The notes below the pieces were generated by a model. It worked only from the letters and a program-made list of their open reading frames with translations. It was not told where the DNA came from and did not search any database. Shown piece by piece: positions 55,839 through 63,910 of a DNA stretch of 64,000 bases (positions within the stretch are counted from its first letter, which is position 1; each line of letters opens with the position of its first letter). Position numbers and translations under genes: made by a program. Source of the stretch: Vibrio sp. DW001 (GTDB taxonomy: Bacteria > Pseudomonadota > Gammaproteobacteria > Enterobacterales > Vibrionaceae); assembly GCF_029016285.1 (NCBI RefSeq), contig NZ_CP091975.1, positions 1,426,001-1,490,000 of the forward strand. The letters run 5' to 3'.

Positions 55839-57215
55839 ATGAAACTATTACCACTTTCAGCGGCGGTGATGCTGGTTCTTGCACCCTGCGTTCAGGCTGA
55901 AGAGGATCTTCAGGTACAAATTGATGAGCTAAAAGCTCAAGTTCGAGAAATGAAAATTGAGAATGCAGGTCAAAATCTCAAGTTTGGTGTTGATTATCGC
56001 GTCACTATGGACTCAATTGAGTACAAAATGGCGGATGGTAGCACCGCAAAAAACAGCGATCTTTTAACCAACAGGTTATGGATCAACATGGGCTACCAAT
56101 ACAACGATAATCTGTCGTTCATTGGTCAATTATCCTATAACAAAGCGTTTGGCGAATCCTTTACGCAAAGTGGTTACGCTGATTTTGACTGGGTCGTTAA
56201 TGAAAACCCGACGAATGATAACTCGTTAAATGTGCGTCAAGCTTACTTCCTCTATTTAGGTGAACAGTTTATGGGAATAGACGACATGGGATGGTCATTT
56301 AGTTTAGGGAGAAGGCCTTCAACAGATGGTTTTCTAGTGAATCGTCGTGAAGGGTTTGATGAAGCACAATCTCCATTGGGCCATTCTATAAATGTTGAAT
56401 TTGATGGACTTAGTCTCAATACTAAATGGGACGAGTTAACCGGTATCCCTGGAGCGGCAATCAAGTTATGTGCAGGACGAGGATTATCGAATACCACGAC
56501 ACGTTTCACAATGTCTGGCACCGATTATGCTACGAGCGAAGATGCAACAGATAACATCGATTTCGTCGGTTTCATTTTCACCCCATACGATGACGGCCAA
56601 TATGATCTAAAAGCGATGGTTTATACGGCGTCCAACTTGATTGGCTATGACGCACAAAAAATCGGAATGGGCGAGGCGCCAACGTTTTACGATTTTGGTA
56701 ATCTAAATAACGCGACTGTTTCCTTTGAAATGAACGGCATCGGTGAATTGGTTAATGATTTCCTAGACAATACTCGTATTTTTGCTTCTTATGCGGTATC
56801 TCAGACCGATCCTTCTTCAGGCATGGCGATGTTAGGTTCCGCAGAGAAAGAGACAGGCTACTCGTATTGGTTAGGCGTTAACGTTCCCGGCTTTATGGAA
56901 GATGACTCCTTTGGAGTCGAGTTCAACCATGGGTCTGAGTACTGGCGTTCATTCACTTATGGTGAAGATACGGTTATTGGGTCAAAGCTTGCGGCAAGAG
57001 GTGATGCAATCGAGTTCTATTACAATCTGCCTATTATTGACGATGCTTGGGTAGCGCAAATCAGGTACACCAAGATCAAATATGACTACAGTGGAAGCAA
57101 CGGATTTTTTGGCAGCGCGTCTGCACCATACGACATGCAGACTGCCATGTCTTACGGTATGAACCCAGTAGAAGAAGCTGAAGATATTAGGTTGTTGCTA
57201 AGATACAAATATTAA
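55839..57215 (+). CDS. Outer-membrane porin-like beta-barrel (DUF3373 type)
   Basis: 458-residue outer-membrane protein. Signal peptide (MKLLPLSAAVMLVLAPCVQA), a short coiled coil (LQVQIDELKAQVREMKIENA), then alternating beta strands to the C-terminal RLLLRYKY, with the aromatic last residue required for barrel assembly. Segments such as FSLGRRPSTDGFLVNRREGF and FYYNLPIIDDAWVAQIRYTK resemble DUF3373 porins of Shewanella and epsilon-proteobacteria that accompany anaerobic respiratory clusters. It may admit the sulfur oxyanion. A terminator follows. Confidence 0.82.
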   Translation: MKLLPLSAAVMLVLAPCVQAEEDLQVQIDELKAQVREMKIENAGQNLKFGVDYRVTMDSIEYKMADGSTAKNSDLLTNRLWINMGYQYNDNLSFIGQLSYNKAFGESFTQSGYADFDWVVNENPTNDNSLNVRQAYFLYLGEQFMGIDDMGWSFSLGRRPSTDGFLVNRREGFDEAQSPLGHSINVEFDGLSLNTKWDELTGIPGAAIKLCAGRGLSNTTTRFTMSGTDYATSEDATDNIDFVGFIFTPYDDGQYDLKAMVYTASNLIGYDAQKIGMGEAPTFYDFGNLNNATVSFEMNGIGELVNDFLDNTRIFASYAVSQTDPSSGMAMLGSAEKETGYSYWLGVNVPGFMEDDSFGVEFNHGSEYWRSFTYGEDTVIGSKLAARGDAIEFYYNLPIIDDAWVAQIRYTKIKYDYSGSNGFFGSASAPYDMQTAMSYGMNPVEEAEDIRLLLRYKY

Positions 57216-57218
57216 GAT

Positions 57219-57248
57219 TAAAGGCCGTTTAGTGATAAACGGCCTTTA
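57219..57248. terminator. Terminator after the porin gene
   Basis: TAAAGGCCGTTTA-GTGA-TAAACGGCCTTTA, a perfect 13-base stem ending in a short T run. Confidence 0.85.
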
Positions 57249-57447
57249 TCTATTCGGGTAAACCACATTAAGTGTGTGTTCTATCAAAAATACAGAATTT
57301 AGCTAATAAGAACATTAGAATATAGTGATCTATTGCACACCACAGTCGCCATTTTTCTTTGATTATTATTGATAGAAGTCGAAGTTAAGAAAGACACGTC
57401 TTTTCTTTTAAACCGCTAGATTACAGATAACAATTTGGAGGAACCAA

Positions 57448-58734
57448 ATGTTTAAACACTCCCTGATTATTACATCCTTACTGTTAGCGCCAATGTCGCT
57501 AATGGCCGAAGAAGTGGTCGGTAAAATTCAGTCCATTTCTACCAATGCAAAAGTTATTCAATACCTAAACCCTAAAACGAAAGAAGTCACAGTCATTAAA
57601 TTTACCGATCAAACTAAGCTAGTAGACGCTGAATCGTTTAAAGATCTTACCAAAAACACGAAATTTAAAGCGACAGTAGACGAAAACGGTATTGCCACCA
57701 AGATTAAAAGAATACTGGTTAAGTTACCACCAGAACAGGTAATTGATACCGACACTTTATCTGAATTGCTTGACGAAGGAGCACCGGTATTTATCGGTGA
57801 TGCTCGTCCACCAAATGTCTATAACGTAGGCCATCTTCCCACGTCTAAATCGACGCCCTCTAATAAGCTTAAGGAAAATCTTAATTGGCTACCTAAAAAT
57901 AAAGATGCATTGATTGTGTTCTACTGTGGTGGTGTTACTTGTCCGCTAAGTCCTGCGGCTCTTAAGATAGCTATGGAAAACGGCTACACCAACGTAAAAG
58001 CCTATGTAGAAGGTTTTCCTGCATGGAAAGGTGAGGTTTATCCTTCTCACGTGAACGCTGACTGGGTTAAAAAGAACCTAAATAAGCACCATGTTATTTT
58101 GGACGTGCGCGCTAACCCCGCATCTTCGATTAAAGGGGCCGTTACGCTTCCTTCTGAAGACCTCGTTGCATTGCATGATAAAATGAACAAAGAAAAGGTG
58201 GCAACAAACAAGCGTACTATCTTTAATCTTAGGGACAAAAAAGCGCCGATCATCATAGTTGCAGATACAGCGGATGCAGATGAAGCCATTGAAGCCTATG
58301 AGATATTAACGTTTTGGAAATTTAAAAATGTCGTTATCTTAAAAGAGGGCATGGAAGGTTGGACGGCTGCGAAACTACCACAAGATAAAGCCGTGACAGA
58401 ATTGGTTTATGAGAAAAAACTTGCTAAAGGTGCAATAGAAGAAACGGCATTTGTGAAGGCGGCCAAAGAAGGTACAGCCATGATTATTGATGTCCGCGAT
58501 GCTGGTGAAGTTAGTCACGGTGCTGTGAAAGGTTCTATTAATATTCCATTGGGTGAACTTGATCAAAACTTAATGAAGATACCGAAAGACAAGTTGGTTA
58601 TTCTACATTGTGTTGGTGGAGCACGTGCGTCACTTGGTTACACATTGTTAACGAAAAAAGGCTATACAAACGTCAAGTTTCTGAATGACACCTTTGCTGA
58701 TGTTGCGAAAGACAATGGCATCGAATTGATATAA
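57448..58734 (+). CDS. Periplasmic triple-rhodanese sulfurtransferase
   Basis: 428-residue exported protein: signal peptide (to about 20), an N-terminal beta-rich domain (about 21-95), then three rhodanese domains. The first (about 100-198) has an active loop YCGGVTCPLS with Cys160 and Cys165. The second (about 204-312) has no Cys in its loop (VADTADADEA) and is probably inactive. The third (about 325-425) has HCVGGARAS with Cys388. Rhodaneses move sulfane sulfur, fitting a partner of a tetrathionate or thiosulfate system. GGAGG precedes the ATG. Length and domain number resemble E. coli YnjE. Confidence 0.85.
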   Translation: MFKHSLIITSLLLAPMSLMAEEVVGKIQSISTNAKVIQYLNPKTKEVTVIKFTDQTKLVDAESFKDLTKNTKFKATVDENGIATKIKRILVKLPPEQVIDTDTLSELLDEGAPVFIGDARPPNVYNVGHLPTSKSTPSNKLKENLNWLPKNKDALIVFYCGGVTCPLSPAALKIAMENGYTNVKAYVEGFPAWKGEVYPSHVNADWVKKNLNKHHVILDVRANPASSIKGAVTLPSEDLVALHDKMNKEKVATNKRTIFNLRDKKAPIIIVADTADADEAIEAYEILTFWKFKNVVILKEGMEGWTAAKLPQDKAVTELVYEKKLAKGAIEETAFVKAAKEGTAMIIDVRDAGEVSHGAVKGSINIPLGELDQNLMKIPKDKLVILHCVGGARASLGYTLLTKKGYTNVKFLNDTFADVAKDNGIELI

Positions 58735-58774
58735 TACCAATGTCATTTTGGTCCCAAAATTAATGTGATTGGTA
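58735..58774. repeat. Imperfect palindromic intergenic element
   Basis: TACCAAT at 58735 and ATTGGTA at 58774 enclose a further near-palindrome (TTTTGG/CCAAAA). It looks like a short dispersed palindromic repeat of the Vibrionaceae, but only one copy is in the window. Confidence 0.35.
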
Positions 58775-58807
58775 ACGTAGGGCATAAAACTGATCGATTA
58801 ATCTAAT

Positions 58808-58831
58808 AAAGCCCACTAGAAAGTGGGCTTT
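58808..58831. terminator. Terminator after the rhodanese gene
   Basis: AAAGCCCACT-AGAA-AGTGGGCTTT between the rhodanese gene and the convergent LysR gene, flanked by A/T runs. Confidence 0.88.
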
Positions 58832-58884
58832 ATACTATAATTTTTATCATGTGAGGAAGTAGTGTAAGAGGTCGCGAAGAGAAT

Positions 58885-59784
58885 CTAAAACACATGGATA
58901 ATTGAGTGATATTTATCTCTAATGTGCTCGATGAGTAATTGTATTTTTTTGGGTACTTGTTTGGTGTAAGGATATACGGCATAGATGCCTAGTCTTTTTG
59001 CAACTAAGTCAGGAAAGATATCGACCAGTTTTCCAGCAACGATGTCGTCATAGACTAGTACCGATGGCATGTAAGCAATACCACGCCCGCCTAGAGTAGC
59101 TCTGCGGAGTGCTGAAGCATCATCGGTTGAAAAGTTACCGGTAATGGTAACAATATAATCGCCATCTTTGTCTTTGAATTCCCACTCGGTCGCACCACTT
59201 GTTTGATAGGTATATTTAAGGCAATTATGCTTAACAAGATCATTCGGAATAAAAGGACGGCCTTTAGCTTGAATGTATTCAGGAGAGGCACAAACGACCC
59301 ATTGCGAGTCAGTAATGTGCCGTGCTATTAAGCTCGAGTCTTCCAAATGGCCAGTACGTATGACCAAATCGTAGCCTTCTCCAACAAGGTCAACAAATCG
59401 GTTGTTGAGGTTCATCTCTATGTTAATGCCGGGATAAAGATTACAAAATTCTGCGATGGTGTCGGCTAAAACAAGTTGACCGGAAATAGTAGGAACAGAC
59501 ATTTTTATATTGCCGCTGATTTTTTCGCCATAACCTGAAAGCGCATCTTGTCCGTCGAACACCGCCTGTTTCACAGTTTGCGCATGTTCTAACAAGGTTG
59601 AACCCGCCTCAGTGAGAGTCAGTTTCCTAGTGGTACGGTATAATAAAGCGACGCCAAGTTCTTTCTCTAATCGGGTGATTCTTTTACTAACTACTGAGTT
59701 TGTAAGGTTATTTTTCTCTGCGGCTTTGCTAAAACTGTTGAGTTCAACGACTTGGGCAAAGAGTAATAAATCATCTGCATTCAT
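58885..59784 (-). CDS. LysR-family transcriptional regulator
   Basis: 299-residue LysR regulator: N-terminal winged HTH (FSKAAEKNNLTNSVVSKRIT, about 18-37) and a periplasmic-binding-like effector domain (about 90-290, starting ISGNIKMSVPTISGQL). It is divergent from lutABC with a 128-base gap containing an inverted repeat, so it is the likely regulator of that operon. This differs from Bacillus, where LutR is GntR-type. Confidence 0.9.
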   Translation of the reverse strand: MNADDLLLFAQVVELNSFSKAAEKNNLTNSVVSKRITRLEKELGVALLYRTTRKLTLTEAGSTLLEHAQTVKQAVFDGQDALSGYGEKISGNIKMSVPTISGQLVLADTIAEFCNLYPGINIEMNLNNRFVDLVGEGYDLVIRTGHLEDSSLIARHITDSQWVVCASPEYIQAKGRPFIPNDLVKHNCLKYTYQTSGATEWEFKDKDGDYIVTITGNFSTDDASALRRATLGGRGIAYMPSVLVYDDIVAGKLVDIFPDLVAKRLGIYAVYPYTKQVPKKIQLLIEHIRDKYHSIIHVF

Positions 59785-59801
59785 ACATTATGTTTAATTT
59801 G

Positions 59802-59824
59802 GAAATAATTATTTTCATTATTTC
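59802..59824. promoter_or_regulatory. Inverted repeat in the LysR/lutA gap
   Basis: GAAATAAT (59802-59809) and ATTATTTC (59817-59824) separated by 7 bases; candidate binding site for the divergent LysR regulator. AT-rich, so chance symmetry is possible. Confidence 0.4.
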
Positions 59825-59912
59825 TCTATATCGTAAAAAAGGAAAGCGTTATCGTAGAAAAAGTGAACATAACAATAATTAATTCAAGACAAATGCAATG
59901 AGGTATTAGTAC

Positions 59913-60668
59913 ATGCGTATTTACCCGATGAAGCCAAATAAAGTCTATTTTTATGCCACTTGTCTAGTGGACATGTTTGACCCAGATGCAGGATTAGATG
60001 CGATAAGCCTCATGGAAAAAGAGGGGTTAGAGGTTATCTTTGTTGAAAAGCAGACGTGTTGCGGACAGCCAGCTTATACCTCTGGCTATGATGAAGAAGC
60101 GAAGCGTGTTGCGTTGAGTCAAATAGCGTTGTTTCCAGAGCAATATCCAGTCGTGGTTTTGTCCGGTTCTTGTGGTGGAATGATGCATCATCACTATAGC
60201 CGCCTGTTTAAGGGTGATGAACAAGAACAAAAGGTAAACCAGTTTTGCGAACGAGTATTTGAACTGACAGAGTTCCTCGTCAATGTATGCAGGACAAAGT
60301 TGATTGATCAAGGAGAACCAAGCAGCGTTGTGATGCACACCTCTTGTGCGGCAAGACGGGAAATGAACGTGCATGTCACATCGACCCAACTATTAGATCA
60401 GTTAAAGAATGTTGAGCTGAAGATGCAAGATTATGAAGAGGAATGTTGTGGATTTGGTGGCACCTTTTCAGTTAGGCATCCAGATATAAGTCAGTCCATG
60501 GTTGAGGATAAAACCAAGCATATAGAAGCGACGAACTCAGATAGATTGGTGAGTGCTGATTGGGGTTGTTTGCTCAATATTAATGGAGCGTATGAATACC
60601 AAGGAAAAGCGATTCGTGGACAACACATCGCGAGTTTCTTGATCGAAAGAATAGGGGGGGCGAATTAA
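59913..60668 (+). CDS. lutA: L-lactate oxidation complex subunit LutA
   Basis: Cysteine-rich-domain protein of 251 residues (YkgE/LutA), part of the iron-sulfur LutABC complex that oxidises L-lactate to pyruvate. Both CCG motifs are present: KQTCCGQPAYTSGY (about 45-58) and EECCGFGGTFSVRHP (about 177-191). AGGT lies 9 bases before the ATG; a Met six codons in is an alternative start. It is followed without a gap by lutB. Confidence 0.93.
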   Translation: MRIYPMKPNKVYFYATCLVDMFDPDAGLDAISLMEKEGLEVIFVEKQTCCGQPAYTSGYDEEAKRVALSQIALFPEQYPVVVLSGSCGGMMHHHYSRLFKGDEQEQKVNQFCERVFELTEFLVNVCRTKLIDQGEPSSVVMHTSCAARREMNVHVTSTQLLDQLKNVELKMQDYEEECCGFGGTFSVRHPDISQSMVEDKTKHIEATNSDRLVSADWGCLLNINGAYEYQGKAIRGQHIASFLIERIGGAN

Positions 60669-62095
60669 TGTCACAAACTCCACAGAATTTTCATCAGCAA
60701 GCACACGCTGCACTTCAAGATAAACAACTACGTGCCAACTTTCGTGGCGCGATGGATTACCTGCGAGACAAGCGAAAAACGGCCTTTTCGGATTTAGATG
60801 AAGAGAAAGCGATTCGTGATCTTTCAGAAGCGATAAGGCAGCGCTGTTTAAGTAAATTGCCGACATTGCTTGAACAATTGGAGCGAAATTGTATCAACAA
60901 TGGCATACAAGTTCATTGGGCAGAAGACGCAGAGCAAGCCAACGATATTATTGCAGACATTGCCAATAGTGTGCAGGGAAAATTCATCATCAAGGGTAAG
61001 TCGATGGTGAGTGAAGAGATAGAACTCAATCATGAGATGGCAAAGTTAGGTATAGAGTGTTTAGAAAGTGATATGGGAGAGTATATCGTACAACTTGATG
61101 GTGATAAGCCTTCTCATATCATCATGCCAGCGATCCACAAAAATAAGCAGGAAGTCAGCGATACCTTCGAACAAAACTTAGATAATTTTACACCTACTGT
61201 TGATGTTGACGAACTGATTCAAACGGGGCGTACTCGATTACGCCGTAAATTTCATGATGCGGATATTGGACTTTCAGGTGTTAATTTCGCGGTGGCAGAA
61301 ACGGGAACCTTGTGCTTGGTTGAGAATGAAGGTAACGGACGGATGACGACGACGGTGCCTAATGTCCATATCGCTATTACAGGCATAGAAAAGGTCGTTG
61401 AGTTTTTATCTGATGTGCCTCCGCTTTATAGTGCGTTAACTCGCTCGGCTACTGGGCAGGCTATTAGCACCTATTTTAATATGATCACGTCTCCGAGAAA
61501 GCAAGGTGAAAAAGATGGCCCAGAACAGGTTCATCTTGTTCTGTTAGACAACGGGAGAACTCAGGCTTATCGAGACGAAGAGTTAAGAAAAACGCTTCAA
61601 TGTATTCGTTGTGGCGCCTGTATGAATCATTGTCCTGTCTACACAAAAATAGGCGGCCACGCTTATGGTACCGTTTATCCGGGGCCGATCGGAAAAATTA
61701 TTTCGCCACATCTATTAGGTTTAGATAAAACCAAGGACCTTGTGACCGCGTCTAGTCTATGTGGAGCGTGTGGTGAGGTGTGTCCTGTCCGCATTCCCAT
61801 TCCTGAGATGCTACAACGCTTAAGGCGAGAAGCAAAGAATCCGGAACAAGAAGGGACGTTTCCACTTAAAGGACAACAATCGGCTAAAAGCAAAACAGAA
61901 GCACTTGCCATAAAAAGCTTTGCTTATGCGGCAACGCATCCAACCATGTATCATTTTGGCACCCGTTCGGCGACGACATTTCGCTTTCTGATGCCGAAGA
62001 AATTGGGTCCTTGGACGCAATGTAGAACGGCACCTAAACCGGCTGAAAAAACATTACATCAAAGAATGAAAGAGCATAAAAGGGACCAAAAATGA
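60668..62095 (+). CDS. lutB: L-lactate oxidation complex iron-sulfur subunit LutB
   Basis: 475-residue LutB/YkgF protein. The N-terminal LUD domain (about 70-300) contains SGVNFAVAETGTLCLVENEG. A ferredoxin-type region with two 4Fe-4S motifs follows: CIRCGACMNHCPVY (about 314-327) and CGACGEVCPVRIP (about 366-378). The C-terminal tail is basic. It shares one base with the lutA stop and four with the lutC start (ATGA), so translation is coupled. Confidence 0.94.
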   Translation: MSQTPQNFHQQAHAALQDKQLRANFRGAMDYLRDKRKTAFSDLDEEKAIRDLSEAIRQRCLSKLPTLLEQLERNCINNGIQVHWAEDAEQANDIIADIANSVQGKFIIKGKSMVSEEIELNHEMAKLGIECLESDMGEYIVQLDGDKPSHIIMPAIHKNKQEVSDTFEQNLDNFTPTVDVDELIQTGRTRLRRKFHDADIGLSGVNFAVAETGTLCLVENEGNGRMTTTVPNVHIAITGIEKVVEFLSDVPPLYSALTRSATGQAISTYFNMITSPRKQGEKDGPEQVHLVLLDNGRTQAYRDEELRKTLQCIRCGACMNHCPVYTKIGGHAYGTVYPGPIGKIISPHLLGLDKTKDLVTASSLCGACGEVCPVRIPIPEMLQRLRREAKNPEQEGTFPLKGQQSAKSKTEALAIKSFAYAATHPTMYHFGTRSATTFRFLMPKKLGPWTQCRTAPKPAEKTLHQRMKEHKRDQK

Positions 62096-62781
62096 ACAGT
62101 GATAACGTGAAAATGAGCTCTCAGTCGGCGAGAAACAGGATCTTGGAAAAGCTAAATCAGGCACAGGTAACACCAATGGTTAAAGAATCGTTGGAATATC
62201 AGCCTTGGGGTCATGTGGAATCACCTACTCAGGTTGAAAAAACAGAACGTTTTATTGCTTGCATGGAAGCAAATCATACAGAGATCAAGCGAATTCTAAA
62301 AAGTGAACTAGACGTTACAATTCAAGGTATCGTTGCGGATAAGGCGTTTAAAACGGCCGCTATCGGTACCGCGGGTGAATATCATCAGAGTTTTGTTCGT
62401 GGTCTAGATAAATTAGAGACAACACTGTTCGATAAGGCTATCGAACAGTGGAAGACCGAGTTATTTGAAAATGTGGATGTAGGTGTAACGCACGTTTTAG
62501 CCGGAATTGCGGATACAGGTGCATTGGTATTGTGGCCAAGCATTGAAGAACCAAGGACTTTGTCTCTTGTGCCACCATGTCATATCGCGGTGATTGAAGA
62601 GTCGATGATCATGAGCAACTTCTCTGAAGTGATGGCCACGCAGAACTGGACGAATTTAATACCAACCAACGCACTATTGATCTCTGGTCCTTCGAAAACG
62701 GCAGACATTCAACAAACTCTCGCCTATGGCGCTCATGGGCCAAGTGAGCTTGTGGTGTTAATTATAAAAAACGTGTTGTAA
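62092..62781 (+). CDS. lutC: L-lactate oxidation complex subunit LutC
   Basis: 229-residue LUD-domain protein (YkgG/LutC). The C-terminal half has GIADTGALVLWPSIEEPRTL, VPPCHIAVIEE and the conserved end LISGPSKTADIQQTLAYGAHGP with VVLI. It completes lutABC. No lactate permease (lutP/lldP) or flavin lactate dehydrogenase is in the window. Confidence 0.93.
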   Translation: MNSDNVKMSSQSARNRILEKLNQAQVTPMVKESLEYQPWGHVESPTQVEKTERFIACMEANHTEIKRILKSELDVTIQGIVADKAFKTAAIGTAGEYHQSFVRGLDKLETTLFDKAIEQWKTELFENVDVGVTHVLAGIADTGALVLWPSIEEPRTLSLVPPCHIAVIEESMIMSNFSEVMATQNWTNLIPTNALLISGPSKTADIQQTLAYGAHGPSELVVLIIKNVL

Positions 62782-62854
62782 TGACAAAATAGTGTGAAAA
62801 TGAAGCGAACGAGTCAATTTTTGTTCGGTTGAACACTTAATCAAAGAATTATAC

Positions 62855-62882
62855 TTGACGTAATTCTAAAAGTGGGTAAATT
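62855..62882 (+). promoter_or_regulatory. Sigma-70 promoter of tRNA-Leu copy 2
   Basis: TTGACG, 16-base spacer, TAAATT, then a GC-rich discriminator (AGCCGCC), the same layout as the other tRNA promoters here. Confidence 0.8.
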
Positions 62883-63000
62883 AGCCGCCACACGAGAGAA
62901 CAATCTCGTATAGAAATAAGTTTTAGTTATTGAATTTGCTTCAATAACATAGATGGTGTCAACTCAATACAGTTAGACGCATCGCAATCCAGAATTGCGT

Positions 63001-63087
63001 GCCCTGGTGGTGGAATTGGTAGACACAAGGGATTTAAAATCCCTCGGCGTTCGCGCTGTGCCGGTTCAAGTCCGGCCCGGGGCACCA
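63001..63087 (+). tRNA. tRNA-Leu (anticodon TAA), copy 2
   Basis: 87 bases, identical to 46893-46979, with encoded CCA. The identity extends 10 bases upstream (AGAATTGCGT) and 3 downstream, and the rest of the leader is recognisably homologous. Confidence 0.97.
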
Positions 63088-63095
63088 TCTTTTAA

Positions 63096-63124
63096 AGCCT
63101 CCGCAGAAATGCGGGGGCTTTTTT
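63096..63124 (+). terminator. Rho-independent terminator after tRNA-Leu copy 2
   Basis: AGCCTCCGCA-GAAA-TGCGGGGGCT followed by T residues. Confidence 0.92.
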
Positions 63125-63214
63125 ACGAATAGAAACGAATGATTTTATTGACGTATGCTTGACCATGTCTTTATTGATGGGTAGCGAGTTTCCTCGTTCG
63201 GCAGTCATTCAGTC

Positions 63215-63910
63215 TTACTTTTCCTCAGGCTTCCATTCCTGTAATGCTATCTGATATTCTTTCATCATTTGATCGCAAGGCTTCTCAGAAAGATCCAACG
63301 AATCGATGATGTCTTGGTCCAAATTTTGTCGGACATCAATCGTCGCTTGATAGCTTTCGCGACGATAACTGTTATTGAGTATTAACCCTTTAAACTGCGT
63401 GAGTTCGTCTTCGCTAAAACCACTATCGTACCAACATTGAATAGCATGATTTTCTTCGTGAAAGATAGAATATTGTCTTGAAACCCTTCCTCTCCCTCTT
63501 TCTTTCGCTATTTTGTCTACAATGCTCACCATCTGTATGTAGACCGCTCTCTTTTTCGGTTGGTAAGGAAACTTGTAGCCAATATAGACTTCAAGGTCAT
63601 CGCGTATTCCATTACCGTTACTGTCCACTTCAGCAGGGTCTTTGGGTAGAGCCTGAATAAAAGGAGGCAAAATAGTAATCTGTTCAGGGGTTAATGCCGC
63701 TTTAATTTCATCTGGTTTGATCGTCTCTAATGCCATTGCTTGTGGTTCGGTCGGTTCTGCAACGATGCTCGCATTTGAAGTGGAAGTTTTAACTTTGGGT
63801 TGCGAATCTGGTCTTAATGCCTGAGATTGTTCTGGTTGAATGATCAACACAATCAGGCTTACCACGATAATGGCGATAAATGCGTAGATTATATATTTAA
63901 ATAGCTTCAT
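63215..63910 (-). CDS. Membrane-anchored or exported protein with a calcium-loop motif
   Basis: 231-residue protein of unknown function. One N-terminal hydrophobic helix (about 5-25) could be an uncleaved anchor or a signal peptide. A Pro/Thr/Ser-rich linker (about 28-65) leads to a soluble domain. DSNGNGIRDDLEVYI (about 95-109) has the D-x-N-x-N-G-x-x-D-D spacing of EF-hand or thrombospondin-type calcium loops. Two Cys occur late (CWYDSGF and KPCDQMM). It is a single gene, convergent with the tRNA-Leu unit. Confidence 0.75.
   Translation of the reverse strand: MKLFKYIIYAFIAIIVVSLIVLIIQPEQSQALRPDSQPKVKTSTSNASIVAEPTEPQAMALETIKPDEIKAALTPEQITILPPFIQALPKDPAEVDSNGNGIRDDLEVYIGYKFPYQPKKRAVYIQMVSIVDKIAKERGRGRVSRQYSIFHEENHAIQCWYDSGFSEDELTQFKGLILNNSYRRESYQATIDVRQNLDQDIIDSLDLSEKPCDQMMKEYQIALQEWKPEEK

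Noticed and set aside
58735..58774. Member of a named dispersed repeat family
   Set aside because: Only one copy is in the window and the name could not be assigned from sequence alone; listed only as an imperfect palindrome.
44418..63087. Integrative element with integrase and att sites at the tRNA genes
   Set aside because: No integrase, transposase, phage or plasmid gene is present, and the repeats are full tRNA genes with their own leaders rather than 3'-end fragments; tRNA duplication is reported instead.
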